From positions 1-8,720 of the forward strand of contig JAXJQF010000039.1 of the NCBI GenBank assembly GCA_036311285.1: 8,720 nt of DNA. Direction: 5' to 3'. The DNA is from JAXJQF01 sp036311285 (GTDB taxonomy: Bacteria > Pseudomonadota > Gammaproteobacteria > Enterobacterales > Succinivibrionaceae). Shown piece by piece: positions 1 to 6,728 of this stretch (the first letter of the stretch is position 1; each line of letters begins with the position of its first letter). The translations under genes and the position numbers were made by a program. Under the pieces are notes generated by a model. That model had not been told where the DNA came from. It saw nothing but the letters and a program-made list of their open reading frames with translations, and made no database searches.

Positions 1-2
1 AA

Positions 3-104
3 ATAAAAGTAGCCAAAAGAATTGCATCCGGATATAGAGATGATAGCTATTTCTTTACTCTAATTCGATACCTATCATCTCTCGGTTTTCCAACAATTCC
101 GTGA
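3..104 (+). pseudogene. C-terminal end of an ISL3-like transposase (5' part outside window)
   Basis: An open frame enters from the left edge and reads 33 codons to a TGA at 102-104. It ends in KRIASGYRDDSYFFTLIR followed by YLSSLGFPTIP. The pattern of a basic residue, then GYRDD-x-YF, matches what I recall of the C-termini of DDE transposases of the ISL3 (IS204/IS1001/IS1096/IS1165) group, just after the last catalytic Glu region. The stop codon lies inside the element's putative terminal inverted repeat, as is common at the 3' end of compact IS elements. Only the tail is visible, so I cannot tell whether the full transposase is intact. The family assignment comes from remembered motifs; another DDE family with a similar tail is possible. 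Confidence 0.6.
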
Positions 105-110
105 AGAGCC
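90..110. repeat. Putative right terminal inverted repeat of the ISL3-like element
   Basis: Read on the minus strand, this stretch begins GGCTCTTCACGGAATTG, the GG-C/T-TCTTC type of terminus I associate with ISL3-family ends. It overlaps the transposase stop codon and is followed by AAAAAATT (111-118), which would be one copy of the expected 8-bp target duplication. The left end is outside the window, so the inverted repeat cannot be confirmed here. Confidence 0.5.
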
Positions 111-164
111 AAAAAATTAACTTGCTTGACTAATTTGATACACTAAATATGTCTAAATTTATTT

Positions 165-443
165 TTATAAATTTTGAGATTTATAAATATTAGCCTCTGC
201 TATAATATTTTGGTTTAACTCAGGAACATAATATGGATGAATATATAGGTTTGCTGGTTCGTATTTTGTTACTTCTAAAATTCGACATACAATACTATCT
301 ATAATACCGTCTTCATCTTTTTCGATATTAAAATCTATTCTATAGAAAAAATATGCTAAAAATTTTAATGGTTCTTTTATAGGATAACTCCAGAACCACC
401 TTCGAAATCGAAAATATTTATAACTTAGTCTATTCTTTCGAAA
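165..443 (-). pseudogene. Start-less open stretch, likely gene remnant of unknown function
   Basis: On the minus strand, 92 codons run without a stop from an in-frame TGA (444-446) to TAA (165-167), with no ATG, GTG or TTG near the beginning. The translation looks protein-like: an aromatic and basic start (YKYFRFRRWFWSYP), a hydrophobic helix (PLKFLAYFFYRIDF), an acidic segment (EKDEDGIIDSIVCRIL) and a Tyr/Pro-rich stretch (ANLYIHPYYVPEL). I do not recognise the family. An A8 run and an ATG lie just upstream in another frame (ATG ATT TCG AAA GAA TAG), so a frameshift or truncation near the old start is conceivable. Its position beside the IS end fits a decayed gene. A chance open frame in AT-rich DNA cannot be excluded. 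Confidence 0.35.
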
Positions 444-656
444 TCATTTTTTTTCAGTTGTATTCACAACAATCTTGTGAAGAGACGAATTTATGGAATT
501 AAAAGATATTCGCATTAGTAATTTGACGATTAAGAGAAAGTACTGTTTCTGTATATATTAAATGGTTCCTCGTGTTAGCTTTGGTTGTTATACTTTGCAA
601 TATACGATTCAAATTACACGAAGAACCATTTTTGTTCTTAAAAATATAATTACCTA
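444..656. other. Gene-free stretch with palindromes, beside the IS end
   Basis: No convincing gene lies here. The stretch holds a short perfect inverted repeat (TTCACAA, 5-nt gap, TTGTGAA; 463-481) and the longer inverted pair at 560-631 described separately. A 22-codon plus-strand frame (493-561, beginning MELKDIRISN) has no good ribosome site and is not called as a gene. Confidence 0.5.
560..631. repeat. Inverted repeat pair with ISL3-like ends (minimal element or remnant)
   Basis: The left arm AAATGGTTCCTCGTGT (560-575) and right arm ACACGAAGAACCATTT (616-631) are reverse complements except at one position, separated by 40 bp. Reading inward from each side gives GGTTCCTCGTGTTAGC and GGTTCTTCGTGTAATT. 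Both resemble the GGCTCTTCACGGAATT end of the neighbouring IS. No clear 8-bp target duplication flanks the pair. It could be two abutting ISL3-type ends left by a deletion, a tiny MITE, or simply a long-stem RNA structure. Confidence 0.45.
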
Positions 657-683
657 AAATAAGTGTGAATCACACATTTATTT
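657..683 (-). terminator. Candidate terminator hairpin after the PIN/pseudokinase gene
   Basis: A 13-bp palindrome (GTGTGA-A-TCACAC on the plus strand, 663-675) is flanked by AAATAA (657-662) and TTATTT (678-683), giving a 12-bp stem with a 2-nt bulge. It begins 17 nt after the stop codon of the minus-strand gene ending at 700. The minus-strand tail (TTTAGGTAATTATATTTTT) is U-rich but interrupted, so this is only a fair match to an intrinsic terminator. Confidence 0.4.
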
Positions 684-699
684 CTATTACATTACGAGT

Positions 700-3600
700 C
701 TACAATCTTGTGGTAAAATCTCCCTTTTCAGAAGCCTCTTTTTCCTCAGATTTAGTTTCGTTTTCTGTATTTATACATGCAGGACAGCATTTTGTATAAC
801 TAGACTTTTCAAAATAAACCGGGTACTTCTTCCCACACTTATCACATGTGTTTAGCTTTTGAATTTTGGTAGCTTTAACTCTACAATCTTTACATAAAGT
901 TCCCTTATTATTAAATGGCTTGATAATCATATCATGATAGCTTATTGTAAAACTTGTCTTACAGTGTTCACATTGAGCTAGTTTGCCTTTAGAATTAAAA
1001 CATATATGACAAATGCCATCAGTTATTTCATAATCTTCTAAACTCATTGGACTATGACATAGTTTACAAGTCTTGTCTTCTGGATTTAACTTATTATAGC
1101 CCTTCATAGGTTTAATTGTTAATGCATCAGAAGAAAGCATCTTACAAACTCCTTCTTGATACCATTTGTTTAACAATTCATTCCATTCAGCAATAGTTGT
1201 TCTTGCTTGAATGTTATGGTAACCAGTATAGAAGGTCTTAATGAAAGCTTGCTTAATGTAGTTAGGTAAGTAACTCCAAATGTAATAGGTTACATCACTT
1301 GGAGGTATCATAGAATCTAATACATTAATTGGGAATCTAAATGAACAATATAAGTTTTCATCTACCCCTCTTGCCTTGCTAAATACAAATGGAGACTTTC
1401 CTAAGAAGATTAGATTAAAGATAAATAATGCAACAATATAATTTTCAGAATTTTGGTTTGCATATGGGTTAGGGATATCCATATGTTCTGGAGCAAAATT
1501 AAGAGTGTTATATTGATTTACTAATGCAAAGTCACCAATTTGGCAAAATTCAATATTTGAAATTGAAACTTCGTCATCGTCATTCACTAAAATGTTATTA
1601 AGATCTAAACCTCCTAAGAAGATGTTGTCTTTATTTAAAGTTGTAATAAGATTTACAAAGTTCTTAGCAATCTTAATTAAAGATAAACGGTCTTTTTTAC
1701 GAGATAATTTGTCAGCATCCTTAAGTAAATTAGCAACAGATTCACCTTGTACTTTGTTTGAAATTGTTCCAATATAATCATGTAAACTGTTTTGAACTAA
1801 TTCACTTGGCCAATCAACATTATCATTCTTAAAGTTGCTTAATTTCATCGCACGAATCTTCGTAATGAAGTTAATATCAATTAAGCTTTCGCCATAAGTA
1901 TTGATATTCTGAGATTCATTGTAAGCATAAACGTTCTTGTATTCGTTCATCTTTATCGGATTTGATAATTTATAGTCTTTCTCATTGATTACAACATTTT
2001 GTCCAAATGATGGAATTTCTACATATCCTAATTCTTGTAAAGATATATAACGTTTTCCAGTCTTTGCGAAAGCTTTACCATTTACATTTATTAACTTATG
2101 AATTTCTTGGTTATCAACCTGATGACTGTACTTAGATTGAATAGCACTTACACCTAAAGTTGATTTAACTCTAGTTGAATCGCTAGTTTGAACCTTATCT
2201 GTTAAGCCTTTCTTTAGATTGTTTTCTTTTTCAGTAATGTTATTAATTGCTAATGTCAGATCAACAGAATTTTTCTTATCATCTTCCATTTTCTGAGCAT
2301 GATTTGAATAACTTCTAGGCTTGTCGTTGAATATATCTAAGTTAACACCACCAAGTAATGAGTCACGAGAGTGTTCATTGCTTGAGTGTCTCATTCTTCC
2401 ACCAGAGTAAGCGTTACTTGAAGATAGATTTCTCTTAGCTTTAGGATCATTTCTATGAGAGTTTTCGTATTCTCTAAATAGATTTTCTCTTTCTTTAGTT
2501 ACTTCAAAAGCTTCAAAGTTAGTAGTAGTTGATATTTTTTCTTGTAAAACTTCATCAAATACTAAACCACTGTCCTTACCTTCTAATTCAAATTCTTCAA
2601 TCGCCTTGATTGTCGCGTTCTTTCTAGTTGTTTCTAGGTTATCTGCTAACTTTCTCTTATATTCTGCTTCAGCAACTTCAAGCATTACAGTTTCTTCTAG
2701 TTCATGCTTCTTCATTATTTCTTCACGTTGTTCATCAGAAATATTGAAACTTGTTGTTGAACCAGATAATTCAACATTCTTTGGAATGTGAACTTTTTGG
2801 GCTTCTTTAGCTAATTCTTCAGCCTTTAATCTTTCTTCCTCTTCTTTCTTTCTTAACTGTTCTTGTTTCTTTTGAAGTTGTTCTTTACTCAAAGAGAATC
2901 CAGTTGAATTACTTGTTAAAGAAATGTGTTGAGGTTTACGAGGTTCTGCTTTTTTCTCTTCTTCAGCTTTTAATCGTTCTTCCTCTTCCTGTTTCTTCTT
3001 TAACTCTTCTTGCTTCTTTTGAAGTTGTTCTTTAGTTAAACTAAAACCACTAGAAGAAGATGTTAAAGTAACTTTCTTTTGCTCACGTTTTTCTTCTGGT
3101 TTTAATTTATCATTATTTTCAAATGTTGTTTCTGTTTTAGATTCAGTTGTAGCATCAACCTCTGCTTCTTTTGAAGCTTCAGTTGTCTTAGAAGTATCAC
3201 TGTCATTATAAGAATTTTCTTTTAATTCTGTAACTTCAGTTTTTTCTTCATCCGCTATTACATTTTCTTTTGTTTCTACATTTTGGTTATCCTTAGCTTC
3301 AACATCTTCTTTTGTTATAGAAGATGCTTCAGCTTTAACTTCTTCCAATGTAGAGTCTTTGTTGATTTCAACATTTGAGTTGTCATCTTGTAAATTATTG
3401 TCGTTAGATTTGTCTTTAGACATAAATTTCTTGATTGAAGATACAGCAGTTGTAGTAAATTTAGTAAACTTGTTACCCTTGTCTTTTGATTCAACTTCTG
3501 CTGTTGACTCTTCTACAGAAGCTTTTACTTCTGCAGTATTTTTTTCAACCTTTTCAACATTCTTCTCTTCAGGAGTATCAAATAATGAAACAGCCTCAAC

Positions 3601-5544
3601 CTTTGTATCTTCATTATCTAAAGTAAGTTCTGACTTTTTGTTATTTGTTAAAAATGATACTTCTTCTTTAGAGTTCTTTGTTGTATTAGCTTTATCTTTA
3701 TCTTCATTTTCAGCTATGTTTTTAGATTCAGCTTCTTCTTTTGCTTTCTTTTCTTCTTCTTTTTTGGCAAGTTCTTCAGCTTCCTGAGCAGCTTTCTTTG
3801 CAGCTAAAGCTTCTTCTTTTTCTTTTTGAATTTCTGCTTTCTTATCTTCTTCTGCAAAAATTGATTCACTGATTGAATTTTTCTTCTTTTTAGAAGAATC
3901 CTCTTTTTTAGAAGTTTCTATTGTTGTGTCTGTTAATGACATCAGAACAACTTTCTTTTCATCTTCATCTTTTGGAGTTTCAGCTACAACCTCTTCATGT
4001 TTTGCACTTGAATTTAAGAACTCGTCTAGTTCTTTTGTGTCAACTACGACAGATTGGTTATCATCATCAACTTTATCGATGTCAACAACTTCAGCTTTAG
4101 TATCTTGTTCATGAATATCTGATAAACCAGGATTAATTACTTCATCATTAGCGTCTATATCAATAGTGATGCTTTCATCAGACTCTTCATTAACATCAAT
4201 AACAACGGCTTGCGAGTCATCGTCTTCTTTCTCAATAATAGTGTCTGATTTTTCTATATTTTCAGTTGAATTTAATGAAACAGTATCTTTTGAACTTTTA
4301 ACTTCTTTTGAAGTTGAGTTAGCAGAATCATTTTTCAAAGAAGCTTCGTTCTTGCTTGATTTGTTTCTTAATGAAGCATCTTCGAACGTTAATTCAAAAT
4401 CGTCGTTAACTGTTGTTAATTCAATGCTATTGTCATCTAATGTATAAGTTACTTCATCAAATAAATCGTTTGATTTTTTAGGTTTTAAATCTTTGATATT
4501 ATTTTCTTCTGCTTTTTGCTTTTCTTCTTGTTCTTCTTGCTTCTTTGCAAGTTCTGCATATTTATTAAAGGTGTCGACGTCCTTTGATAAATCTTCTTTA
4601 ATCTTGTTATAAAGTTTAATAATGTCAGCGCTCCAAGCATTTTCATACTTGCAGTTAATTTCATTATTAATAATCTTAAATGGAATAATGCTGTTCTTTA
4701 ATTCATATTTCTTGTTTAAGTTATAGTAATCAGGAGCAACTGAGTTATCATCAACTAATACAGCAACATTTGATTCTGAAACTAAATCAAGAACAATTTG
4801 TGCGCCATTTTTTCCAGCATGCTTATCAAAGCTTGTAATCGCACCATATTCTCTTACAACCTTTGAGTAAAAATCTTGTACATAAGAACAAATTTCAGCA
4901 TCTTTTTCAAAAGCTGATATTTGATCATCACATACGTATACTGTGTATTTTGAGATATACTCTAGACTTAAACCTTCTAAGAAGAAGTTAGTCTTATCGT
5001 ATTTTAAGGAACTAATATCTATTACAATATTTGGAACAGTAGCAGCATCTTTTTCTGTGTTACCTAGCGGATTAAAAGGATGGACAAACTCTCCAACTTG
5101 AGCCATTATTGATTCTTCAGAAATCTTCTTAATATAAAGAATAGGCTTTGGACCATTTAGATCGTTGTCTTTACAATAGTCGTTTATTTCATGACATAAG
5201 TCTTCATCTTGAGAAATTAATAAAGTATTAGCATCTTTTAGTAATGACTTTGTTAATTCCTTTACGCTTTGGATATTTGATCTAACAATTTTATTACGGT
5301 TCTTTAGATACTCTAGATTTTGTTTTACTTGAGTAAAATCTTTACTTACTTTTTTTATTTTTTCTAAATAGTCGTAACTTAAAACAATTTTTTTATTGTA
5401 TTTTTTTAATATAGGTAATGTTGCTTTGCTAAAATTATCTATAAAATCTTGATTTTTAAAAGATTTGTCATCTATAAAAATTGTAAAACTTCGAATAAGA
5501 GCTGATAAAACAGAATTCTTACCTTCATTATTATTGATAGTCAT
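700..5544 (-). CDS. Giant PIN-PIN-linker-pseudokinase-zinc ribbon protein
   Basis: This 1614-residue protein has no visible signal peptide or membrane segment, so it is probably cytosolic. Residues 15-145 look like a PIN-type nuclease fold: D25/D26 after strand 1, E61 in LSYDYLEKIKKV, and LLISQDEDL (109-116). Residues 170-292 look like a second copy: IVIDISSL, E213, VAVLVDDNSVA. Residues about 325-1140 are a charged, low-complexity linker with KE-rich helices and a threefold repeat (824-955). Residues about 1175-1462 match the YegI/TerK-like kinase pattern: an RAM-x-WPSELV segment (1231-1250), NNILV (1316-1320), FAPEH (1350-1354) and TTIAEWNELL (1449-1458). HxD reads LGG and DFG's Asp reads N1330, so it is probably a pseudokinase. 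Six CxxC pairs follow (1493-1590). The ATG has a weak GGATT upstream. PIN and kinase calls come from motif reading; the combined function is unknown. Confidence 0.8.
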   Translation of the reverse strand: MTINNNEGKNSVLSALIRSFTIFIDDKSFKNQDFIDNFSKATLPILKKYNKKIVLSYDYLEKIKKVSKDFTQVKQNLEYLKNRNKIVRSNIQSVKELTKSLLKDANTLLISQDEDLCHEINDYCKDNDLNGPKPILYIKKISEESIMAQVGEFVHPFNPLGNTEKDAATVPNIVIDISSLKYDKTNFFLEGLSLEYISKYTVYVCDDQISAFEKDAEICSYVQDFYSKVVREYGAITSFDKHAGKNGAQIVLDLVSESNVAVLVDDNSVAPDYYNLNKKYELKNSIIPFKIINNEINCKYENAWSADIIKLYNKIKEDLSKDVDTFNKYAELAKKQEEQEEKQKAEENNIKDLKPKKSNDLFDEVTYTLDDNSIELTTVNDDFELTFEDASLRNKSSKNEASLKNDSANSTSKEVKSSKDTVSLNSTENIEKSDTIIEKEDDDSQAVVIDVNEESDESITIDIDANDEVINPGLSDIHEQDTKAEVVDIDKVDDDNQSVVVDTKELDEFLNSSAKHEEVVAETPKDEDEKKVVLMSLTDTTIETSKKEDSSKKKKNSISESIFAEEDKKAEIQKEKEEALAAKKAAQEAEELAKKEEEKKAKEEAESKNIAENEDKDKANTTKNSKEEVSFLTNNKKSELTLDNEDTKVEAVSLFDTPEEKNVEKVEKNTAEVKASVEESTAEVESKDKGNKFTKFTTTAVSSIKKFMSKDKSNDNNLQDDNSNVEINKDSTLEEVKAEASSITKEDVEAKDNQNVETKENVIADEEKTEVTELKENSYNDSDTSKTTEASKEAEVDATTESKTETTFENNDKLKPEEKREQKKVTLTSSSSGFSLTKEQLQKKQEELKKKQEEEERLKAEEEKKAEPRKPQHISLTSNSTGFSLSKEQLQKKQEQLRKKEEEERLKAEELAKEAQKVHIPKNVELSGSTTSFNISDEQREEIMKKHELEETVMLEVAEAEYKRKLADNLETTRKNATIKAIEEFELEGKDSGLVFDEVLQEKISTTTNFEAFEVTKERENLFREYENSHRNDPKAKRNLSSSNAYSGGRMRHSSNEHSRDSLLGGVNLDIFNDKPRSYSNHAQKMEDDKKNSVDLTLAINNITEKENNLKKGLTDKVQTSDSTRVKSTLGVSAIQSKYSHQVDNQEIHKLINVNGKAFAKTGKRYISLQELGYVEIPSFGQNVVINEKDYKLSNPIKMNEYKNVYAYNESQNINTYGESLIDINFITKIRAMKLSNFKNDNVDWPSELVQNSLHDYIGTISNKVQGESVANLLKDADKLSRKKDRLSLIKIAKNFVNLITTLNKDNIFLGGLDLNNILVNDDDEVSISNIEFCQIGDFALVNQYNTLNFAPEHMDIPNPYANQNSENYIVALFIFNLIFLGKSPFVFSKARGVDENLYCSFRFPINVLDSMIPPSDVTYYIWSYLPNYIKQAFIKTFYTGYHNIQARTTIAEWNELLNKWYQEGVCKMLSSDALTIKPMKGYNKLNPEDKTCKLCHSPMSLEDYEITDGICHICFNSKGKLAQCEHCKTSFTISYHDMIIKPFNNKGTLCKDCRVKATKIQKLNTCDKCGKKYPVYFEKSSYTKCCPACINTENETKSEEKEASEKGDFTTRL
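2680..3075 (-). repeat. Threefold amino-acid repeat within the linker of the giant protein
   Basis: Three consecutive units are visible at residues about 824-866, 872-910 and 922-955. Each begins with a beta-like, Ser/Thr-rich motif: VTLTSSSSGFSLTKEQ, ISLTSNSTGFSLSKEQ and VELSGSTTSFNISDEQ. Each continues into a Gln/Glu/Lys-rich helix such as LQKKQEELKKKQEEEERLKA. The first two units are nearly identical and the third has diverged. The core h-x-L-(T/S)-x-S-x-(S/T)-x-F-x-(L/I)-(T/S/S)-x-EQ looks like a reiterated short linear motif, perhaps a partner-binding or phosphorylation site. That role is inference. Confidence 0.75.
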
Positions 5545-5599
5545 ATTTTAATCCAAATAATTTAAGCCTATGTATTATTATTCTTTAAAAATAATCCCG

Positions 5600-5657
5600 A
5601 ATGCATTTTGAATAAATGTACTAAACAATCTATTGCAACATTTATTTAAAATGCATT
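5600..5657. repeat. 58-bp near-perfect palindrome upstream of the giant gene
   Basis: The arms AATGCATTTTGAATAAATGT (5600-5619) and ACATTTATTTAAAATGCATT (5638-5657) are complementary at 19 of 20 positions, around an 18-nt spacer. The element ends 56 bp before the ATG of the minus-strand gene. It would therefore lie in its leader, or across its promoter as an operator or cruciform. It lacks the GC-rich stem and U-tract of an intrinsic terminator. Confidence 0.75.
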
Positions 5658-5732
5658 AAAAATTTAATTTTATGCTTTAAATATAGCTTGCTTATGTTCA
5701 ATCTTTAAAAATTATAAAAATAATCTTCTTTA

Positions 5733-5806
5733 TTATCTTATAAATTAGAATTAAATTCTATTATTTAACATCACGAATACATCAAATATAGAGTTTTATA
5801 AGATAA
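5733..5806. repeat. Nested inverted repeat between nth and the giant gene
   Basis: The outer arms TTATCTTATAAA (5733-5744) and TTTATAAGATAA (5795-5806) are perfect 12-bp complements. Inside the 50-bp interval lies the perfect 15-bp palindrome TAGAATTAAATTCTA (5746-5760). The set starts about 95 nt after the nth stop. The all-AT stems argue against a normal terminator; protein-binding sites are possible. Confidence 0.55.
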
Positions 5807-5901
5807 AAATGTGAACTATGCTATACAAATTGATAATAGGTTTAATTGTATTTTTCGTAAAATGTCTTAACTATTAATCTGAAGCTATGTATAACAACAC
5901 T

Positions 5902-6543
5902 TTAACAGTTGTTCGTGAACTGTTTATTAAAAGAACAAAATCTTGAAATAATACAATTTTCACATTTAGGCTTTATCGCTGTACAAATATATCTACCGTG
6001 CAAAATTAGATAGTGGTGAGCGTTCTTTAAATATTGTTTAGGTACAATTTGTACTAGTTCATCACTCATCTTATTAGCATTTTTTGAATTTGATAAACCT
6101 AGACGAGTACATACTCTAAATATATGTGTATCAACAGCTACTGTTTCTTTTTCAAAAGCAACATTTAAAACAACTCTAGCTGTTTTTAATCCTACACCAG
6201 GAAGTTTTATGAGTTCTTCTTCAGTTTGAGGAATCTTTGAATCATAATTTTCAACTAATGTTTTGGCTAACTCATGTAAAAACTTAGATTTTGTTTTACT
6301 CATTCCTAAAGGTTTTAGAATATTTTCTAATACATTTAATTCTATATTCATTAAAGATTTAGGATCTGGGGCAATTGAAAATAATTTTGGAGTAACTTGA
6401 TTCACCCTTTTATCTGTTGTCTGTGCAGACAATACAACTGCACATAACAGCTCGAAGCTGTTATGATAATTTAATTCAGGTTTAGGATTTGGCATATTTT
6501 CGGCAAAAACTTCAAATAGTTTTTGAATATTATCTGGGGTCAA
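5902..6543 (-). CDS. nth: Endonuclease III, DNA glycosylase/AP lyase
   Basis: A base-excision repair enzyme that removes oxidised pyrimidines from DNA and nicks the abasic site by beta-elimination. The 213 residues match E. coli Nth (211) in length and register. The helix-hairpin-helix LPGVGLKTA (114-122) carries the catalytic Lys at K120, and VAVDTHIFRV places the catalytic Asp at D138. The [4Fe-4S] cluster ligands are C187, C194, C197 and C203 (C-x6-C-x2-C-x5-C), the same numbering as in E. coli. The start is a TTG at 6541-6543 with AAAGGA six bases before it. The next in-frame Met is residue 17, inside the conserved N-terminal helix, so TTG is the better choice. No rsx genes, its neighbours in E. 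coli, are adjacent. It appears to be transcribed alone from the promoter at 6588-6617. Confidence 0.97.
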   Translation of the reverse strand: MTPDNIQKLFEVFAENMPNPKPELNYHNSFELLCAVVLSAQTTDKRVNQVTPKLFSIAPDPKSLMNIELNVLENILKPLGMSKTKSKFLHELAKTLVENYDSKIPQTEEELIKLPGVGLKTARVVLNVAFEKETVAVDTHIFRVCTRLGLSNSKNANKMSDELVQIVPKQYLKNAHHYLILHGRYICTAIKPKCENCIISRFCSFNKQFTNNC

Positions 6544-6587
6544 GTCACGTCCTTTAATTAGTTTTGGATTTAGATATAATTTTGAAA

Positions 6588-6617
6588 ATTGTATAATAAA
6601 TTTCTTCTACTATTCAA
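6588..6617 (-). promoter_or_regulatory. Putative sigma-70 promoter of nth
   Basis: Read on the minus strand: TTGAAT (6612-6617), an 18-nt spacer, then TACAAT (6588-6593), about 45 bp before the TTG start. It sits downstream of the terminator of the preceding gene, so nth would be its own transcription unit. A 7-bp inverted repeat (AAACAAA-TTAT-TTTGTTT, 6624-6641) lies just upstream of the -35 and could be an operator. Confidence 0.5.
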
Positions 6618-6659
6618 TTTATGAAACAAATTATTTTGTTTGAATGTGTGTTAGATATA

Positions 6660-6692
6660 AACAAAAGGAGATGTCGTATGCCACATCTCCTT
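6660..6692 (-). terminator. Intrinsic terminator of the second membrane-protein gene
   Basis: On the minus strand, AAGGAGATGT, an 8-nt loop and ACATCTCCTT form a perfect 10-bp stem followed directly by a T-rich tail (TTTTGTTT). It begins 36 bp after the TAA of the gene at 6729-7223. A related hairpin ends the paralogous gene upstream. Confidence 0.85.
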
Positions 6693-6728
6693 CATTTATA
6701 CGAATAATTTACGTTATTCTACAAAATT

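Larger units (their letters stand above)
5545..5901. other. 357-bp intergenic region rich in inverted repeats
   Basis: No gene is supported between nth and the PIN/pseudokinase gene. The region is very AT-rich. It contains two large inverted repeats (5600-5657 and 5733-5806) and an inner 15-bp palindrome (TAGAATTAAATTCTA, 5746-5760). A hairpin with no U-tract (AACAGTT, 7-nt loop, AACTGTT; 5904-5924) overlaps the end of nth. I could not place a convincing -35/-10 pair for the downstream gene. A TTGAAC box on the minus strand (about 5696-5701) has no properly spaced -10. Confidence 0.6.

Noticed and set aside
493..561. 22-codon frame starting MELKDIRISN
   Set aside because: Short, without a good ribosome site, and not recognisable; likely chance.
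663..675. GTGTGAATCACAC as a CRP-like operator
   Set aside because: CRP half-sites are separated by six bases; here the gap is one. Its place after a stop codon fits a terminator hairpin better.
3359..3787. Long plus-strand open frame rich in Ser and Phe opposite the linker
   Set aside because: It is the mirror of Glu/Lys-rich codons of the giant minus-strand gene. The same holds for the shorter plus-strand frames at 1592-1777, 2606-2791, 3926-4114 and 4166-4447. None has a ribosome site or protein-like domain.
2680..4500. Repetitive TTC/TCT-rich tract as a possible CRISPR or tandem DNA repeat array
   Set aside because: The repetitiveness comes from Glu/Lys/Ser codons of a continuous coding frame, without regular direct repeats and spacers.
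5818..5877. 19-codon hydrophobic frame (MLYKLIIGLIVFFVKCLNY), type I toxin-like
   Set aside because: No ribosome-binding site, shorter than usual toxins, and hydrophobic codons are common in AT-rich spacer DNA.
5904..5924. AACAGTT/AACTGTT hairpin at the end of nth as a terminator
   Set aside because: No U-tract follows it on the minus strand and it overlaps the last codons.
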